Source of the DNA: Prorocentrum cordatum
Taxonomy: Eukaryota; Sar; Dinophyceae; Prorocentrales; Prorocentraceae
Assembly: GCA_963575745.1 (NCBI GenBank)
Contig: CAUYUJ010005603.1
Location: 148,862-212,861 of the forward strand
Direction: 5' to 3'
Length of the DNA stretch: 64,000 nt
In this document: positions 31,606-42,559 of the stretch, one piece after another
Layout: each line of letters opens with the position of its first letter
Numbering within the stretch: the first letter of the stretch is position 1
Translations under genes and position numbers: made by a program
The notes under the pieces: generated by a model
What the model was told of the DNA's origin: nothing
What the model saw: the letters and a program-made list of their open reading frames with translations, nothing else
Databases searched by the model: none

Positions 31606-31781
31606 GAGGGAGTGAGTCGATCGATCGATCGATCGACGCTCTCGATGAATCAATGTATTTTTGTTGATATCTAAATACAAACATACTTGTATCGAACACA
31701 CACACACATATAGATTAGATCAACAAAAATAAACTTATTCATCGAGAGAGCTGATCGATGGATCGATCGATCCACTCCCTC
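31606..31781. repeat. inverted repeat with 70-bp arms (hairpin or MITE candidate)
   Basis: Left arm 31606-31676 starts GAGGGAGTGAGTCGATCGAT and contains CTCTCGATGAATCAATG and TTTTTGTTGATATCTA. Right arm 31711-31781 carries the complements (TAGATTAGATCAACAAAAAT, TTCATCGAGAGAG, GATCGATCCACTCCCTC). The 34-base loop includes an ACACACAC run. Confidence 0.8.
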
Positions 31782-31786
31782 GACCC

Positions 31787-32046
31787 TGCCTCCATGAGGC
31801 TGCGCCAGCAGTCGGTGCTGAGCTGGACGCCCGTGGCGTACGTGTGCCCCTGCTGCAGGGGCTCCACGTACGGCACGGTCTCGACCTCCGCGGCGCCGAT
31901 CGGAGTCGGCGCCGCGGTGGACGCACAGCTGAGCGCCTCCTGGTGCTGCTGCTTCTGCTGCTGCTGCTGCTGGTTCTGCTGCTGCTGCTGCTGCTTCTGC
32001 TGCTGGCCGTGCTTCATGAGCTGGTCGAACACGCCGCCGTCGCCCA
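31787..32046 (-). CDS. glutamine-rich exon
   Basis: Frame reads VGDGGVFDQLMKHG, then a poly-Gln tract (mainly CAG codons, 31950-32010), then HQEALSCASTAAPTPIGAAE, VETVPYVEPLQQGHTYATGV and QLSTDCWRSLMEAGS. The non-repetitive part has normal coding composition, so I take this as an exon or exon relic of an unrecognised protein. It runs into the GATC-rich right arm of the inverted repeat at its 3' end, and three 18-bp CCACGACAGTGGAGG repeats (32047-32108) abut its 5' end. Confidence 0.45.
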
Positions 32047-32604
32047 CCCACGACAGTGGAGGCATCGCGCCCACGACAGTGGAGGCCCACCCACGACAGT
32101 GGAGGCAATCGAACACAAACGGCCACAGAGGGAGGGAGGGGGGGGGGGAATAATCGACACGTCTGTATATAACCAACATGCGCAGTGTATATTCGACACG
32201 CATAGATGTTTCCACGCATATTCAACACTTGATATCGTATGTAATGATATACATAGTGGTGTGTCAGCATGTAGTTTTTTATGTTGCATAATCGCGCGTG
32301 TAGTGATTCAGCCCGGGAGACCCTCAGGGTGACTTGCCGGGCAACGTACTGTGGATGACGTCAGCCTCGCCAGACGGTAACCATGCGCCACGCACTGCAA
32401 GAATGACGCGCGGAGTCTCTCGCGCATCTGGAAACCGGCATGCGGCGGGACCTTTCAGCAAGCTATTCGACCCGTTCCGAGACGGATGCGCGCAGCTAAA
32501 TTCCAAATCTTGGCTTTGCGACGGACCGCCACCATCGATCGATGCTCCAAACGTGTCCCGCATGAACTCGTCGAAGGACGTGCCCTCGCGCTGCTCGCTC
32601 CAAG

Positions 32605-32735
32605 GAGCCCCCGTGGCTAGCAAGGTTACCAGGGCGTACGGGCGCTTCTCTATGACTACGGAAGCGATTGCTGGCAGACGGAAGCGATTGCTGGTAGGCG
32701 GAGCTAAGCTCACAGCCGCACTGCAACACTGTGAA
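32605..32735. repeat. dispersed repeat, copy 2 (copy 1 at 1379-1515)
   Basis: Shares GAGCCCCCGTGGCTAGCAAG, GTTACCAGGGCGT and GGGCGCTTCTC with 1379-1435 and GGCGGAGCTAAGCTCACAGCC with 1493-1514. AGACGGAAGCGATTGCTGG is duplicated inside this copy. Confidence 0.65.
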
Positions 32736-33150
32736 CCAGAATGGCGACAGCGACGACAACGCTGGAGGAAATATAGACTTGGGACTCTCCTGAGAGCCTT
32801 GGTGACCTCGTGGCGAGCCCTGGGGGCCTCTAGGGCTGAAGTGTCGTCGTCTGATGTTGTGTGGTGTCGTGTGTAGAGGTTTGTAGCGGCGAGCAGTGGT
32901 GTCTAGTGTGGTGCGGTGCGGTGTGGTGCGGTGTGGTGTTGGTGCGGGGTGGTCTAGTGCGGTGCAGTGCGGTGTGGTTCCTGAAATCTCTCCTTTGCTG
33001 ATTCCTCCGATCTCGCCTTTGCTGCTTCTTGGTTCCTTTTCTGATTCCTGTCGCGTTTACTGATCGTGCTGGTATGGGTTGAATGGCGTGGCGTGGCGTG
33101 GCGTGGCGTGCCGTGGTGTGGTGTCGGGTGGTGTAGCCCGCTGGCATTCT
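32736..33150. repeat. GTGTGGTGCG and GCGTG minisatellites
   Basis: Short-unit repeats of GGTGTGGTGCGGTG at 32857-32985 and GGCGTGGCGTGGCGTGGC at 33080-33117. No gene in this stretch. Confidence 0.7.
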
Positions 33151-33359
33151 CTAGATCTCACTGCACAACTGGTCGGGCAGGTTGCTGGATGGGCGGAGCT
33201 GAACTCACTGCCGCTCCCCGAACTATGCGTTCAGAGGGAGACCTGCCCATCCGTGCCGAGCTACGCTCACTGCACAACTGGTCGGGGGAGAACGCTGGAT
33301 CGTCGTCGTCGTCGTCGTCGCCTGCATCGTCGTCGCCGACGTCGTCGTTGTCATCGTAA

Positions 33360-33390
<31 letters not shown>

Positions 33391-33445
33391 GGTCGTCGCC
33401 GTCATCGTCTGAGGCGTCGCCGTCATTTGAGTCGTCTGACTCGTT
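33151..33445. repeat. GAGCTACGCTCACTGC repeats and GTC microsatellite
   Basis: CTCACTGCACAACTGGTCGGG is present twice (33158-33178 and 33265-33286), with GAGCTGAACTCACTGCC and GAGCTACGCTCACTGCAC between. Related words lie at 1466, 4855 and 14172. A (GTC)n tract follows at 33301-33412. Confidence 0.7.
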
Positions 33446-33660
33446 CACGTGTGTGAAACGACGACGACCGCCCTCTGTCTTCCCTCCCAACACCTTCTCT
33501 CCCTCCTCCTCCTCCTCGGACTCGTCCTCCTCCCGCTCCCCCCACTAGGTGGATGTACAAGGCGGCAGGAGGACATAGGAACAGGGTATATATGCGAGAG
33601 CAGGCATAAATACGCCTGAAAAACACTACTGTCGGCATGCTTCGCTGGAGTTGCTGTTTG

Positions 33661-34380
33661 GGGATGGGCTGGTGGGGATACGCGAAGCGTGAAGAATTCA
33701 AGTGCAGTTCGAGTGCAGTTCAGGATGCAGTTCAGGTGCAATTCAAAACTCGTTCAGGTGTGGTCATTGTAGTCCAAGTGCAGTTCAAATGTACGTACAG
33801 TCTAGTCCAAGTGTTGTTCAAATCGAGTTCAAAAATAATTCAAGCGCGGCTTAAATGTGGTTCAGGTGTAGTTCAAGGGTGGCGCAGGGGAGTCCTGGTA
33901 GTTGACGTGTAGTCCATGTCTAGATCAAGTACAGTTCAAGTGTAGTTCAAGTGTGGTTCAACTTTAGCTCAAGGGTGGTCCAAGCGTACTTCGGACGTAA
34001 TTCAAATATGGTTCAAGGGTAGCTCGAGTAGTTCAAGCGTAGACCACATGTACGTCAAATGTCGTTCAAGTGTAGTTCAAGTGTAGATCAAGTGTGGTTC
34101 AGGTGCGTCTCAAGTGTAGATCAAGTGTGGTCCAGGTGAAGCCCTCGTAGTACAATTGTAATTCAACTGTAGTTCAAGTGTGGCTCACATGTAGTTCATG
34201 CGTAATTCAAATGAGTTGCAATTGTGAGTCAAGTGTGGGTGTCGTGTAAATCAAGTGTCCCTCCATTGCGGCTCAGGTGTAGTCATTGCGGTTCTAGTGT
34301 AGCCCAAGTGTAGTTCAAGTATGGCTCAAGGGTCTTCTAACTGTACTTCGCTTGTGTTTCAAGTGTATTCAGGCGTAGCT
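33661..34380 (+). repeat. R2 core followed by GTAGTTCAAGT minisatellite
   Basis: The core GATGGGCTGGTGGGGATACG is at 33664-33683. It is followed by about 680 bp of diverged 11-12 bp units (GTAGTTCAAGT, GTGGTTCAAGT). Confidence 0.85.
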
Positions 34381-34960
34381 CCAACATTCGTAAAATACAA
34401 TGGAAGCGCGACCTCAAGGCCAGCATCCCTCATTATCCAATAAACGTGCGAAGCCAGCCAGCAAGAAACCAACCAAAACAAACTGCCACCTATCACATTG
34501 AGATTAGACAACGGCGAGTCAGCCGAGTTACCGGGCAGCCGACCGACAAGAACCAAGCAACGTGCCAAGCAAGCAACGTGCCAACCAAGCGACAGAGCGC
34601 AGAACCTCTCATGTATAAAATGGTGCAAACCCAGATGAAGGGCGATATTATTCTTCGAAGTGGGCCTGCCGCTGGGCAATTTCTTTAATTGTTCTACTCA
34701 CTTTGTTGCATTCAATACAGCTCGAACGAAGCCTTTCATTGCCAATCGGAGCTCCTGCCTGCGTAGCATATCATCAGCCGTTCACAAACACAATCAACGA
34801 TTACGACGAAGCCGTTCCCAACTCGAGCCGCGCGTCAGGGCCGCCGCCGTAGCAGCCTGCGGATTGCCACCAGTGCGCAACTCTAGCCAGGAAAAGACAA
34901 TCAAAGTTGTGCAGTCATGTAAAGTGGACGTGGCCAGGGATTGAACAACTGGCTGGGCGT
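34381..34960. other. no gene recognised
   Basis: Unique-looking, moderate-GC sequence. Short open frames on both strands show no motif. Confidence 0.4.
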
Positions 34961-35019
34961 CGTTGGCGCTGCCGTCGCCTTCGTCGCCGTCGCCGTCGCC
35001 GCCGCGGCCGTCGTCGCAC

Positions 35020-35129
35020 CGCCAGACGCGTCGATGCCGATCGAGATCGGGCCGTGCTGCACCAGGTAAGCTGCCATCGCGGACTCATCCTTCGGCAGCG
35101 CGGTCCACGAGTGGATCTTGGCCGCTGGC
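35020..35129 (-). CDS. papain-family (C1A) protease exon, C-terminal half
   Basis: Frame reads RPAAKIHSWTALPKDESAM, AAYLVQHGPISIGIDASG. This is the C1A block IxxWxxLPxDExxMxxxLxxxGPISIxIDA, which lies between the YPY block and the catalytic His in cathepsin L-like enzymes. The acceptor is CTCAGAG|GCCAGCGG, and the same word (AGGCCAGC) is at the donor of the exon at 38904-39018. The 3' edge is uncertain: GGCG|GTGCGACG or TCTG|GCGGTG. The next exon, with the catalytic His and Asn, was not found at lower coordinates. The same-strand exons at 55516-58785 supply the N-terminal half. Confidence 0.8.
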
Positions 35130-35131
35130 CT

Positions 35132-36111
35132 CTGAGCGGACGGCGAACACGGAGGACGCGCGCGGAAAGGGGGGGAGGGAAGGAGGAACCCCACGGAATT
35201 TGATAGGCGTTACCCGCACGGTCGGAGTACCAGATCTGTCTAGAACAGCGCGTCAGGAGGATATGCTCCTCGGAGGGCTACGCGTCTCCTCGACCTGGAG
35301 GTGCTGGCTTCCAAAACTGATGCTGATGGGCCGTAAGGAGGGATGCACGGTGATCAGGTCTGGGGGAAGGAGGAGGGAGGACAGAGGTGGGATGACGCAG
35401 GGGGATGCCTGACTGACGAAACACTGATGCAAGGTGGACGACGTGTTGCATGCCCATTCTTGGGGGATCCGGGGAACTTTTAGAAGTGGCTCTCGAATCC
35501 TGGGTAAGGCGAGGGGACAAAGTAGGGGGAGGAGGGGCAAGGACAAGGACAAGGCGCTTGGGGAACGAATCCGGTCTGATGCGGCACGCAGTAGCCGCAG
35601 CACGGGCTCATGTGGCCTACCTGCGAGAGACGAGTAAGCAGGGCCCGTTTGCGGGCCTGCCCACGGGCGGGGTTGGCACCCTACCCCTTGTAGTCACAAG
35701 GGGAAACGATGGCGGGGTCTCCCCAGGACTCTTCAAAGGCGTGGGGGGCGCCCGCGCAGGACACGGGCAACCAGGAGGGGGCGGGCGGGGGGCCCGGAAC
35801 GTGTCGCTCAGGCGGGCGCGCGCGGGCTCACCCGCGGCGCCCCGCTCCTCCCCCCTCCGCCTCCTCTCCCCCCCCTTCCGAAACCAAGCACATTAGCGAA
35901 ATTCTGCTGTGCTTGCACAGTGGCCCACTGCATTTCCTGGGAGACGTGGTAATGTACAGCTTGTTTATACGTAGCACTCCGCAATTGCGGATAAGAATGA
36001 TGGGGGCGGCGGGGACGTCGGCAGTCTGCGGGGCTCAGAAGAAGCCTACCGCAAGCGCTCAACTTCTACCAAGTATACAACGAGCCTGCCGCAGGCGCCG
36101 ACTTTTTTTCT
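35132..36111. other. GC-rich intronic or intergenic sequence
   Basis: No gene. G- and C-rich stretches at 35640-35880. If the long protease gene model is right, this lies in its intron. Confidence 0.4.
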
Positions 36112-36222
36112 TGTGGGTCGCGGGGTGGGTCGCGGATGGGTCGCGGGTGGGTCGCGGGTGGGTCGCAAGTGGGTCGCGGGTGGGTCGCGGGTGGGTCGCG
36201 GGTGGGTCGCGGGCAAGGCCGC
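36112..36222. repeat. GTGGGTCGCGG tandem repeat
   Basis: About ten 10-11 bp units of GGGTCGCGGGT with one AAGT variant. Confidence 0.9.
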
Positions 36223-36235
36223 GGGGGAGGACGAC

Positions 36236-37745
36236 GACAACAACCAACAAACACCTAATAACAAACAGCACAACAGTACAACAACAACAGGAACAACAAC
36301 AAGAGCAACAACAATGACAACACCACAACCAACAACACCAACAACGGCAACACCAAACATACCACCAATAACAACAATACCACCAACAACAATACTAACA
36401 ACCGCACCAGCAACAACAGCAACAGCAACAACAACAGCAGCGACACCAACAACGATCATTTCCAGACTGTTCGCTCTTATCTGCTCGCGTGCCCTTCAAC
36501 ACGTCTATCCCAACCCCTCGATACCCGCCCTCTTCGTCTTCGACCGTGCCCCCATTAGGTGTACATCTTTGTCACCTGCAACGTGCGATTCGTGGAGCCC
36601 CTAAGGCAGGGGTGGCAGGACCAGACGGCCAGATCGGGCGGATAGACCCTAACGGGCGGGTCGGGAAGGGCGGGCCCAAGCGGCCAGGCCGGGCACGCGG
36701 CGGCTTGTATGAATCGTGAGGACAGCTCGAGCGACAGCGTGATTCCGAAATCCATCGCGAAGGAATCCACGGCGAGAGCGTGATTCCTAAGTGTCGACGG
36801 CGCGGCGCATGAATGAATGCCGAAAAGGTCCCACGCGTGAGCGTGATTCCTGTATACATTGTGAGGACGTCCCGCGAGAGAGCGCGATTTGGGAGCAATT
36901 GTGAAAACATATCAGACGGGAGCCGCGCTGCGTTTGCAAGCTGGGGGCCACGGGCGCAGTTTGGTGACACTTCGCTTTCCCTTGGGGAAAAATGATGTGC
37001 ACCCCGGGAGACACATTTTCATAAAAAAACGCAATAATTACCCAGATGCTGGCCGGGGGGCCAACAACAATTATTCGGCAAAATGAAGCGTCAACAGCAG
37101 CAACAGCAGCCACAATCACAACGAACAACAACAACACCACCACCAACAACCACAACAGCAATCATTTCAACACTTTTCGCTTTTACCTTTACCTGCTCGC
37201 GTGCCATTCAACACGTCTATCCCGAACCCTCGATACCCGTCTTCTCGTCCTCGACCGCACTCCCTTGGGGGTGTATTTTTCTCACCTGCAACGTGTATTT
37301 CGCGCGCCCCACATGGGAGGGAGGAGGATGGAGCACGGCAGATAGCAAAACACACGCGGCAAAACCAGACGGGCAGACCGGGCGGGTAGACCCCACCAGG
37401 TGGGTCGGGAAGGAAGGCCAAGGCGGTTAGGTCGAGCAAGCGGGTTGCTCAAGCGTGCGTCGTGCATGAATCACGAGGCAGTCTCAAGCGACAGTTTGAT
37501 TCCCAAATCAATCGTGAGGAAGTCCAGAACGAGAGCGTGACTCCTGAATGTCGAAGGCGCGGCGTCTGAAAGAAAAAAAGCGCGAAGAAGTCCCACGCGA
37601 GGGCGCGATTCTTGAATCAATTGTGAGGAAGTCCCGCACGAGAGCGCGACGAAATAAATTGTAAGGACGTATCAGGCTGGAGCCGTTGTTTTTGAAGTTC
37701 GGGGGCCAACAACGCAGTTTGACCCCAGTGACTGTCCCTGATGAA
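36236..37745. repeat. diverged tandem duplication of about 720 bp
   Basis: Unit 1 (36236-36985) and unit 2 (37083-37745) share, in order: a CAACAAC-rich tract; CTGCTCGCGTGCC(C/A)TTCAACACG; CCTCGATACCCG; CTCACCTGCAACGTG; GGGCGGGTAGACCC-like words; and several GAGAGCGCGATT/CGTGAGGAAGTCC units. The two units are clearly diverged from each other. Confidence 0.8.
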
Positions 37746-37806
37746 GAACAAGGTGGGAAGCACTTCAATTGAAAAGCGCGATGGTCACCGGAGGGGGAGA
37801 GTACCA

Positions 37807-38601
37807 CTAATTATTCTTCAGTAGTGAGGATTCAACAACAATAAGACCAACCCGCAACGCAAAGATGCTTCGCCTAAGGCGAAGCCCGTATCCAACTCTA
37901 CTGTACCGTAGTAGCGATCGTCCCAAGAGCAGGAAAGAGTCGCGGGAACGACGAGCCATGTCAGGCGAATGCGTTTTCGGTCTCAATGGCAAATCGTGTG
38001 CCTCGCGATGAGGCGCAGTCATATGTTGGCGGCTGGCCGCTTGAACCCAAACGGCCGAGGACAAACGCTCGCTACCTCTCGCCCTCGCCCAACCTCCTTT
38101 AGAATCATATGTGCGTTTCCACGTCATTGATTGCAACCGTCGTTGGTCTGTATTCGCAAACGCGTTGGTGCAGTCGTAGTTGGAGCGAATCGTGCTGTGT
38201 CTCGCCTGTGTCGGTTGCCATTGGGTGGCAGGCGCGCGCGGGATCGTGTTCTCGACATCGATGAGCAATGCTCCCTCTGCGCCCAAGCGGGGTGATCGGC
38301 ACGCTCTCCCCCCTGGCAATCTGGCGCGCCAACTCACGCCGAAACTGTAGCAAGCGCGCAATCCTTTGCCCGGCAAAACCGTTTTCGTAACTGTTTGGCT
38401 GCATTGAACGCCATATGGCGGCGCTAGTCCACCGGCGCGGCGCGGTCTGCGTAGCCCGGCACAAACGTAACACGTCCCAACTCGTGTGTTCCACTCAAAA
38501 CTACATTGTCCCAATTCCTCATCGTTGTGCTGAATGTCCTCCCGTCGTCCACCTCCGCTCGTTGCATACAGGTTGTATGTCGCGATCCACATGCCGCACA
38601 T
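37807..38601 (-). CDS. hypothetical open frame, weak support
   Basis: An ATG-started frame (ATG at 38601; MCGMWIATYNLYATSGGGRR) of about 264 codons. Composition is Arg-rich with no recognisable motif, so it may be chance in GC-rich DNA. It lies inside the possible long protease intron. Confidence 0.2.
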   Translation of the reverse strand: MCGMWIATYNLYATSGGGRREDIQHNDEELGQCSFEWNTRVGTCYVCAGLRRPRRAGGLAPPYGVQCSQTVTKTVLPGKGLRACYSFGVSWRARLPGGRACRSPRLGAEGALLIDVENTIPRAPATQWQPTQARHSTIRSNYDCTNAFANTDQRRLQSMTWKRTYDSKGGWARARGSERLSSAVWVQAASRQHMTAPHREAHDLPLRPKTHSPDMARRSRDSFLLLGRSLLRYSRVGYGLRLRRSIFALRVGLIVVESSLLKNN

Positions 38602-38903
38602 GTTCACCCGTCACTTCAGCGTCAGTCCCACCCTGGCGTGTGTCGCTGATGTCATGCTCCCCAGGGCCCTAGCAAGTCGGCATTCGCCTCTGACAAGTAA
38701 CTCGGTCGGGAGATTACCTTGAGCCCCTCGCGCCGACTAGGAGGGGGGGGAGGAAAGAGGAGGGAAGCGGGAAAAAGGGGGCAATAAGGAGGCTCGCGAA
38801 TGTTGGGCACCATCCACTGCGCGGAGGGAAGGTTCGTGATTACGAAGGAGGAACGGGAGTACGAGGAAGAGAAGGACGAAACTCATGGAACCAAACTGCT
38901 GGC

Positions 38904-39018
38904 CTGTGGGCCTTGTCGCTGCACGTCCGGTCGCAGTAGTTGGTGAGCGGCGGATCATCGCACATACCGTCGCCACAAGTCGCGTTGAAGGTCTGGTTAG
39001 GAAGGCAGACGGTCTTAC
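38904..39018 (-). CDS. cysteine-rich CGDGxCD exon, probable C1A protease insert
   Basis: Frame reads GKTVCLPNQTFNATC, GDGMCDDPPLTNYC, DRTCSDKAH. CGDGxCD...C...C words are common in secreted protist proteins. The acceptor is CACAAG|GTAAGACC (enters in phase 1) and the donor CACAG|GCCAGC (GC type, leaves in phase 2). The upstream protease exon (55585-55516) leaves in phase 1 after YPYDVA, and the exon at 35129 starts in phase 2, so the three join as YPYDVAGKTVCL...SDKAHRPAAKIHSW. The CA-AGGCCAGC-G word occurs at both this donor and that acceptor. As a free-standing exon its role is unknown. Confidence 0.6.
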
Positions 39019-39039
39019 CTTGTGTGACATATTCCAAAG

Positions 39040-39110
39040 ACCTTGTTCCCAACCATCATGTGACATGTGGTGTTGGATCCTCATTTTGAAAAGACAGCGC
39101 CCCGTGCTGA
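39040..39110. repeat. satellite-flanking segment, copy 1 (inverted copy 46388-46450)
   Basis: The reverse complement begins GGGGCGCTGTCTTTTCAAAA and continues TGAGGATCCAACACCACA and GATGGTTGGGAAC. The same words follow the satellite at 46388-46450 in the other orientation. Confidence 0.7.
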
Positions 39111-39169
39111 TTCCTTCCTTCCTCCCGCTGCTCCCCCGTCCTCCCTCCACCTATCCTTGCCTCTGTCCC

Positions 39170-39870
39170 CCGCATGATTCAATTCTGTTTCGGGACACCC
39201 CTCACACGTTTCGTGGCCCCACGAGGAGCTCCACCGAAGGTCCCAGTGGCACCGCCCGCGCACGTCGCCGCCACCCATGAGGGCACACCCCTCACACGTT
39301 TAGCAGCCACACGGGACGCTCCTTCGAAGGTCCACGTGGCAGCGTCCGCATGCGTCCCCGCCACCAATTTCGACACACATTTCACGCATTTCGCTGCCCC
39401 AAAGGGAGCTCCATGGGAGGTCCCAGTTTCAGCGTCCGCCTGCGTCCCCGCCACCCAGTTCGGCACATCCCTTCCACGTTTCGTGGCCCCGCAAGGAACT
39501 CCACCCACCGAAGGTCCCAGTGGCACCGCCCGCGCACGTCGCCGCCACCCATGAGGGCACACCCCTCACACGTTTAGCAGCCACACGGGACGCTCCTTCG
39601 AAGGTCCACGTGGCAGCGTCCGCATGCGTCCCCGCCACCAATTTCGACACACATTTCACGCATTTCGCTGCCCCAAAGGGAGCTCCATGGGAGGTCCCAG
39701 TTTCAGCGTCCGCCTGCGTCCCCGCCACCCAGTTCGGCACACCCCTTCCACGTTTCGTGGCCCCGCAAGGAACTCCACCCACCGAAGGTCCCAGTGGCAC
39801 CGTCCGCATGCGCTCCCGCCACACAGGTCTGTACACCACTTACACATTTCGTGGCCCCCGCATGCGTCGC
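39170..39870 (+). repeat. 90-bp satellite family, locus 1
   Basis: Units carry CACACGTTTCGTGGCCCC, GGAGCTCCACCGAAGG and GTCCCCGCCACC. A higher-order unit of about 285 bp is present twice (39230-39515 and 39515-39800), nearly identical. Plus- and minus-strand open frames across it are repeat artefacts. Confidence 0.85.
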
Positions 39871-39884
39871 CGCCATTCAATTCG

Positions 39885-40135
39885 GAGACAGGCGCCGGAT
39901 GAGTTAAAACCAAGTGAATTAAGCACCGGGTGCAAACCGGGTGAGTCAAGCACCCGTTGAACTAGGCACTGGGCGGGTGATTTAGGCATCTAGTGAGTTA
40001 GGCACTGGGTGAGTTAGGCACCGGGCGAGATAGGCGTCGGCACCCTGCGAGTTAGGCACCGGGTGAATTAGGCAACGGGTGAGTTTGGCACCAGGTGAGT
40101 TTGGCAACAGGTGAGTTTGGCATCTTGTGCAGCGC
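39885..40135. repeat. GTGAGTTAGGCACCGG minisatellite
   Basis: Diverged 17-20 bp units (GGGTGAATTAGGCACCGG) abut the satellite. The same unit abuts satellite locus 3 at 54455-54960. Confidence 0.85.
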
Positions 40136-40779
40136 CTCCTACCTCGGGCGCGGCCAAACCAACCCCTAACAAACCATACCCTTGCGTAACGAGTTTTGCG
40201 TTTTCGAAGTCAATGCGGTCCGCGCGTGCGTTGGCTGCAGACTCGAGCAAAACGAATTGCCCACGCGCGAGGCGCTCTCGGGGCACGACCGGCGCCGCCC
40301 CAAAAGAATTCGCAAACAGAACTCATGAAGTGCAGCAAGTGTGCCGCGCAGCTTCCTCGATCGAGTCGGAATGCGTGCTTGTTTGGCGGAGTTGGCGAAG
40401 GAGCAATGGGAGCATCGCTGCCATTCTTGCGCGTGCGTCTACAATGTTTTCAAATGCGGCACCATCGCATCTGCATTTTGGGGCGCGAGCGGCTTCGCAA
40501 CTAGAGGAAACGTGTGATTGCCCGCTGACACTTTTCGGCGCTACAGTTGACTCGATCATCTTAGCCACTCGCGTGCGTTTTGTGTTTGTCTCAGAATCAA
40601 TGTTCGCTCGACAATGGCCCCTCGCGGAAATTGCAAGGATTTGACAACAACTCGCCGTCGATTTCGGCTGACGCCCGGGGCCCCGCTTTCCTAGGTTACT
40701 GAGAATGTTAGGATATGCGGGGGTTGCCAGACGATTGATGCTGGCGGTCGGACTCCGGAGCTCGCGGTTTCCCTCGAGC
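40136..40779. other. no gene supported
   Basis: A plus-strand open frame (40111-40644) and minus-strand shadows show no motif. Confidence 0.35.
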
Positions 40780-42200
40780 GAGCTGGGCGAGGCCCCCCCC
40801 CCCCCCGAAGCCGCAACGAGGCTCCGAAAAAAGGTCTTCTGAGGCCCCCAAAAGAGCTCCGAGAGGGCTCCAAGCCGACCCCCAGTGGGCCCCAGGTCAA
40901 GGCGCACGGTGCATCATGCAACCGCAATGGCATGGCGGGGGACGTTGTTGTTGAGCACGACGCCGCGCCGTGGGGCAAACGGCAATGCGCGCCACATCGA
41001 GGAAAACCTTACCCTCTTGCTTCAAGGGAGCACGCGGAAACAATACGACGTAAAAGTGTGCGTGCAAATGTCGCTTGCAGGAGCCTCCTTGGGACTCTCT
41101 CGGGGTTCTCTCGGGGCATCCTCGGGGCCTCAGGACAGCCCCGGCGCGGCCCAAGACGGCTCCAAGAGGGCACCGGCGTGGCCCACGCAACGGCCCAAAC
41201 TCATGTTGCACCATGCATCCTCATGCGGGCCCTCCAAACATGTATTTGGACCCCTTCTGATGGGTGCCCTCTGGGGCGTTCTTTGGGGCCCTCAATGAGT
41301 TCGAGGGGGATGTAGGTGGGCCTTGGGGAGACCCCCAGAGGGGCTCCAGGAGGACCCCGGACGGATCCCCAGATAGCCCAGAGCCAAAAAGCATTTTGAA
41401 TATTGGATTTGGGCCCTCTTGGGGGGTAACTAGATTTTATTAAAGCCGTATTAGCGAGTTCTCGGCGACACGGGCTCCCCCCGGCTTCGGGCGGGTTTCA
41501 GGATGTCCCGGAGAACGCCCCCGCAGGGCATCAAGTGGACCCCGAGACATTCCTGAATCAGGATGCAGCGCGCGTCCTACCTTTGGATTTTCTTGGGGTC
41601 CAGGCGGGGCTCTCCCGAGGCCCTCTTGTGGGCCTCGCGGGGCCCACTTGGGGCCCCCTTGAGCCCTCAGGCAGGCTTCCAGAAATTGTTGGCGCTCCGC
41701 GTATCCCCGCCAGTCCGTCCAGAAAATCACCAGGCGACTTGCCCTGATCATCAGGAGGAGCGATGAGGGTGAAGGGATGAGCCAGGAGGGAGGGGTGATA
41801 TACAATAGCAGTCGAATACGAGAGTGGTCATGGACAGCAGTGTTCATATACGCAAGTGGTCGTGCACAAGAGGCCCTCTTGGGCATCTCTTGGGCCCCCT
41901 TGGGGCCCTCGTGGGGCTCGCCGAGGGCCGTCTTGAGGCCCTCTAGGGGCCCTCTTGGGGCATTGCCCGGGCCCTCCAGGGCCTTTCAGTGCGATCCGGA
42001 GGGCTTCAAGCGGGCTCAAGACGGTTCCAAGAGAGCTTCAGAGTTTGTCAATATATTTGAAATGTGGAGGCCCTCCTGAGGCTCTCTTGGAGCCATCTCG
42101 AGGCCCTCCGAGATTGCATTGGAAGGCCTGGAGGGCCCCGAGAGGGCCCTCCCGAGGGCCCCCGACCAGGAAACCTCCGGGGGGGGGGTCGTCACGGTAG
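40780..42200. repeat. GGGGCCCTCTTGG-type degenerate minisatellite
   Basis: Recurring 12-18 bp words (TTGGGGCCCTC, GAGGGCTCC) with unique-looking insertions, including an inverted copy of the R2 core at 41693-41722. Open frames here are rich in Gly/Pro/Arg from composition. Confidence 0.7.
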
Positions 42201-42365
42201 CCTCCGGTTTGGGCGCCCCCTCGTCACGGAAGCCTCCGGCGCAGGTTGCGCCCGGGGCCCCCCCGAGCTCGTCACGGAAGCCTCCGGTTTAGGCACAAGT
42301 CGGGAAACAAGACAGACGGGCGGGGGTCCCGGGGGGGGTCGCCACGGAAGCCGCCGGTTTGGGGC
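42190..42365 (+). repeat. GTCACGGAAGCCTCCGGTTTGG repeat, four copies
   Basis: Cores CACGGAAGCCTCCGG start near 42193, 42225, 42272 and 42341, with 25-70 bp spacers. Confidence 0.8.
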
Positions 42366-42559
42366 GCGCCCAAATGATACCCTACCGCGACGAGCTCCGG
42401 GTCCACACTTTCGAAATTTTCATTCGGGGATCCGCCCCGGGCGAGCCCCAAAAGACAGTCGCGCGGCCCCCGCAAGCCGCGCGAGTGCAGTTTGGGCCTC
42501 GCTGGGGGGCGGATGGCAAGGTTTTGTCGCAGGTGCCGCGGGGGTCCAGGCCGGCTGGT

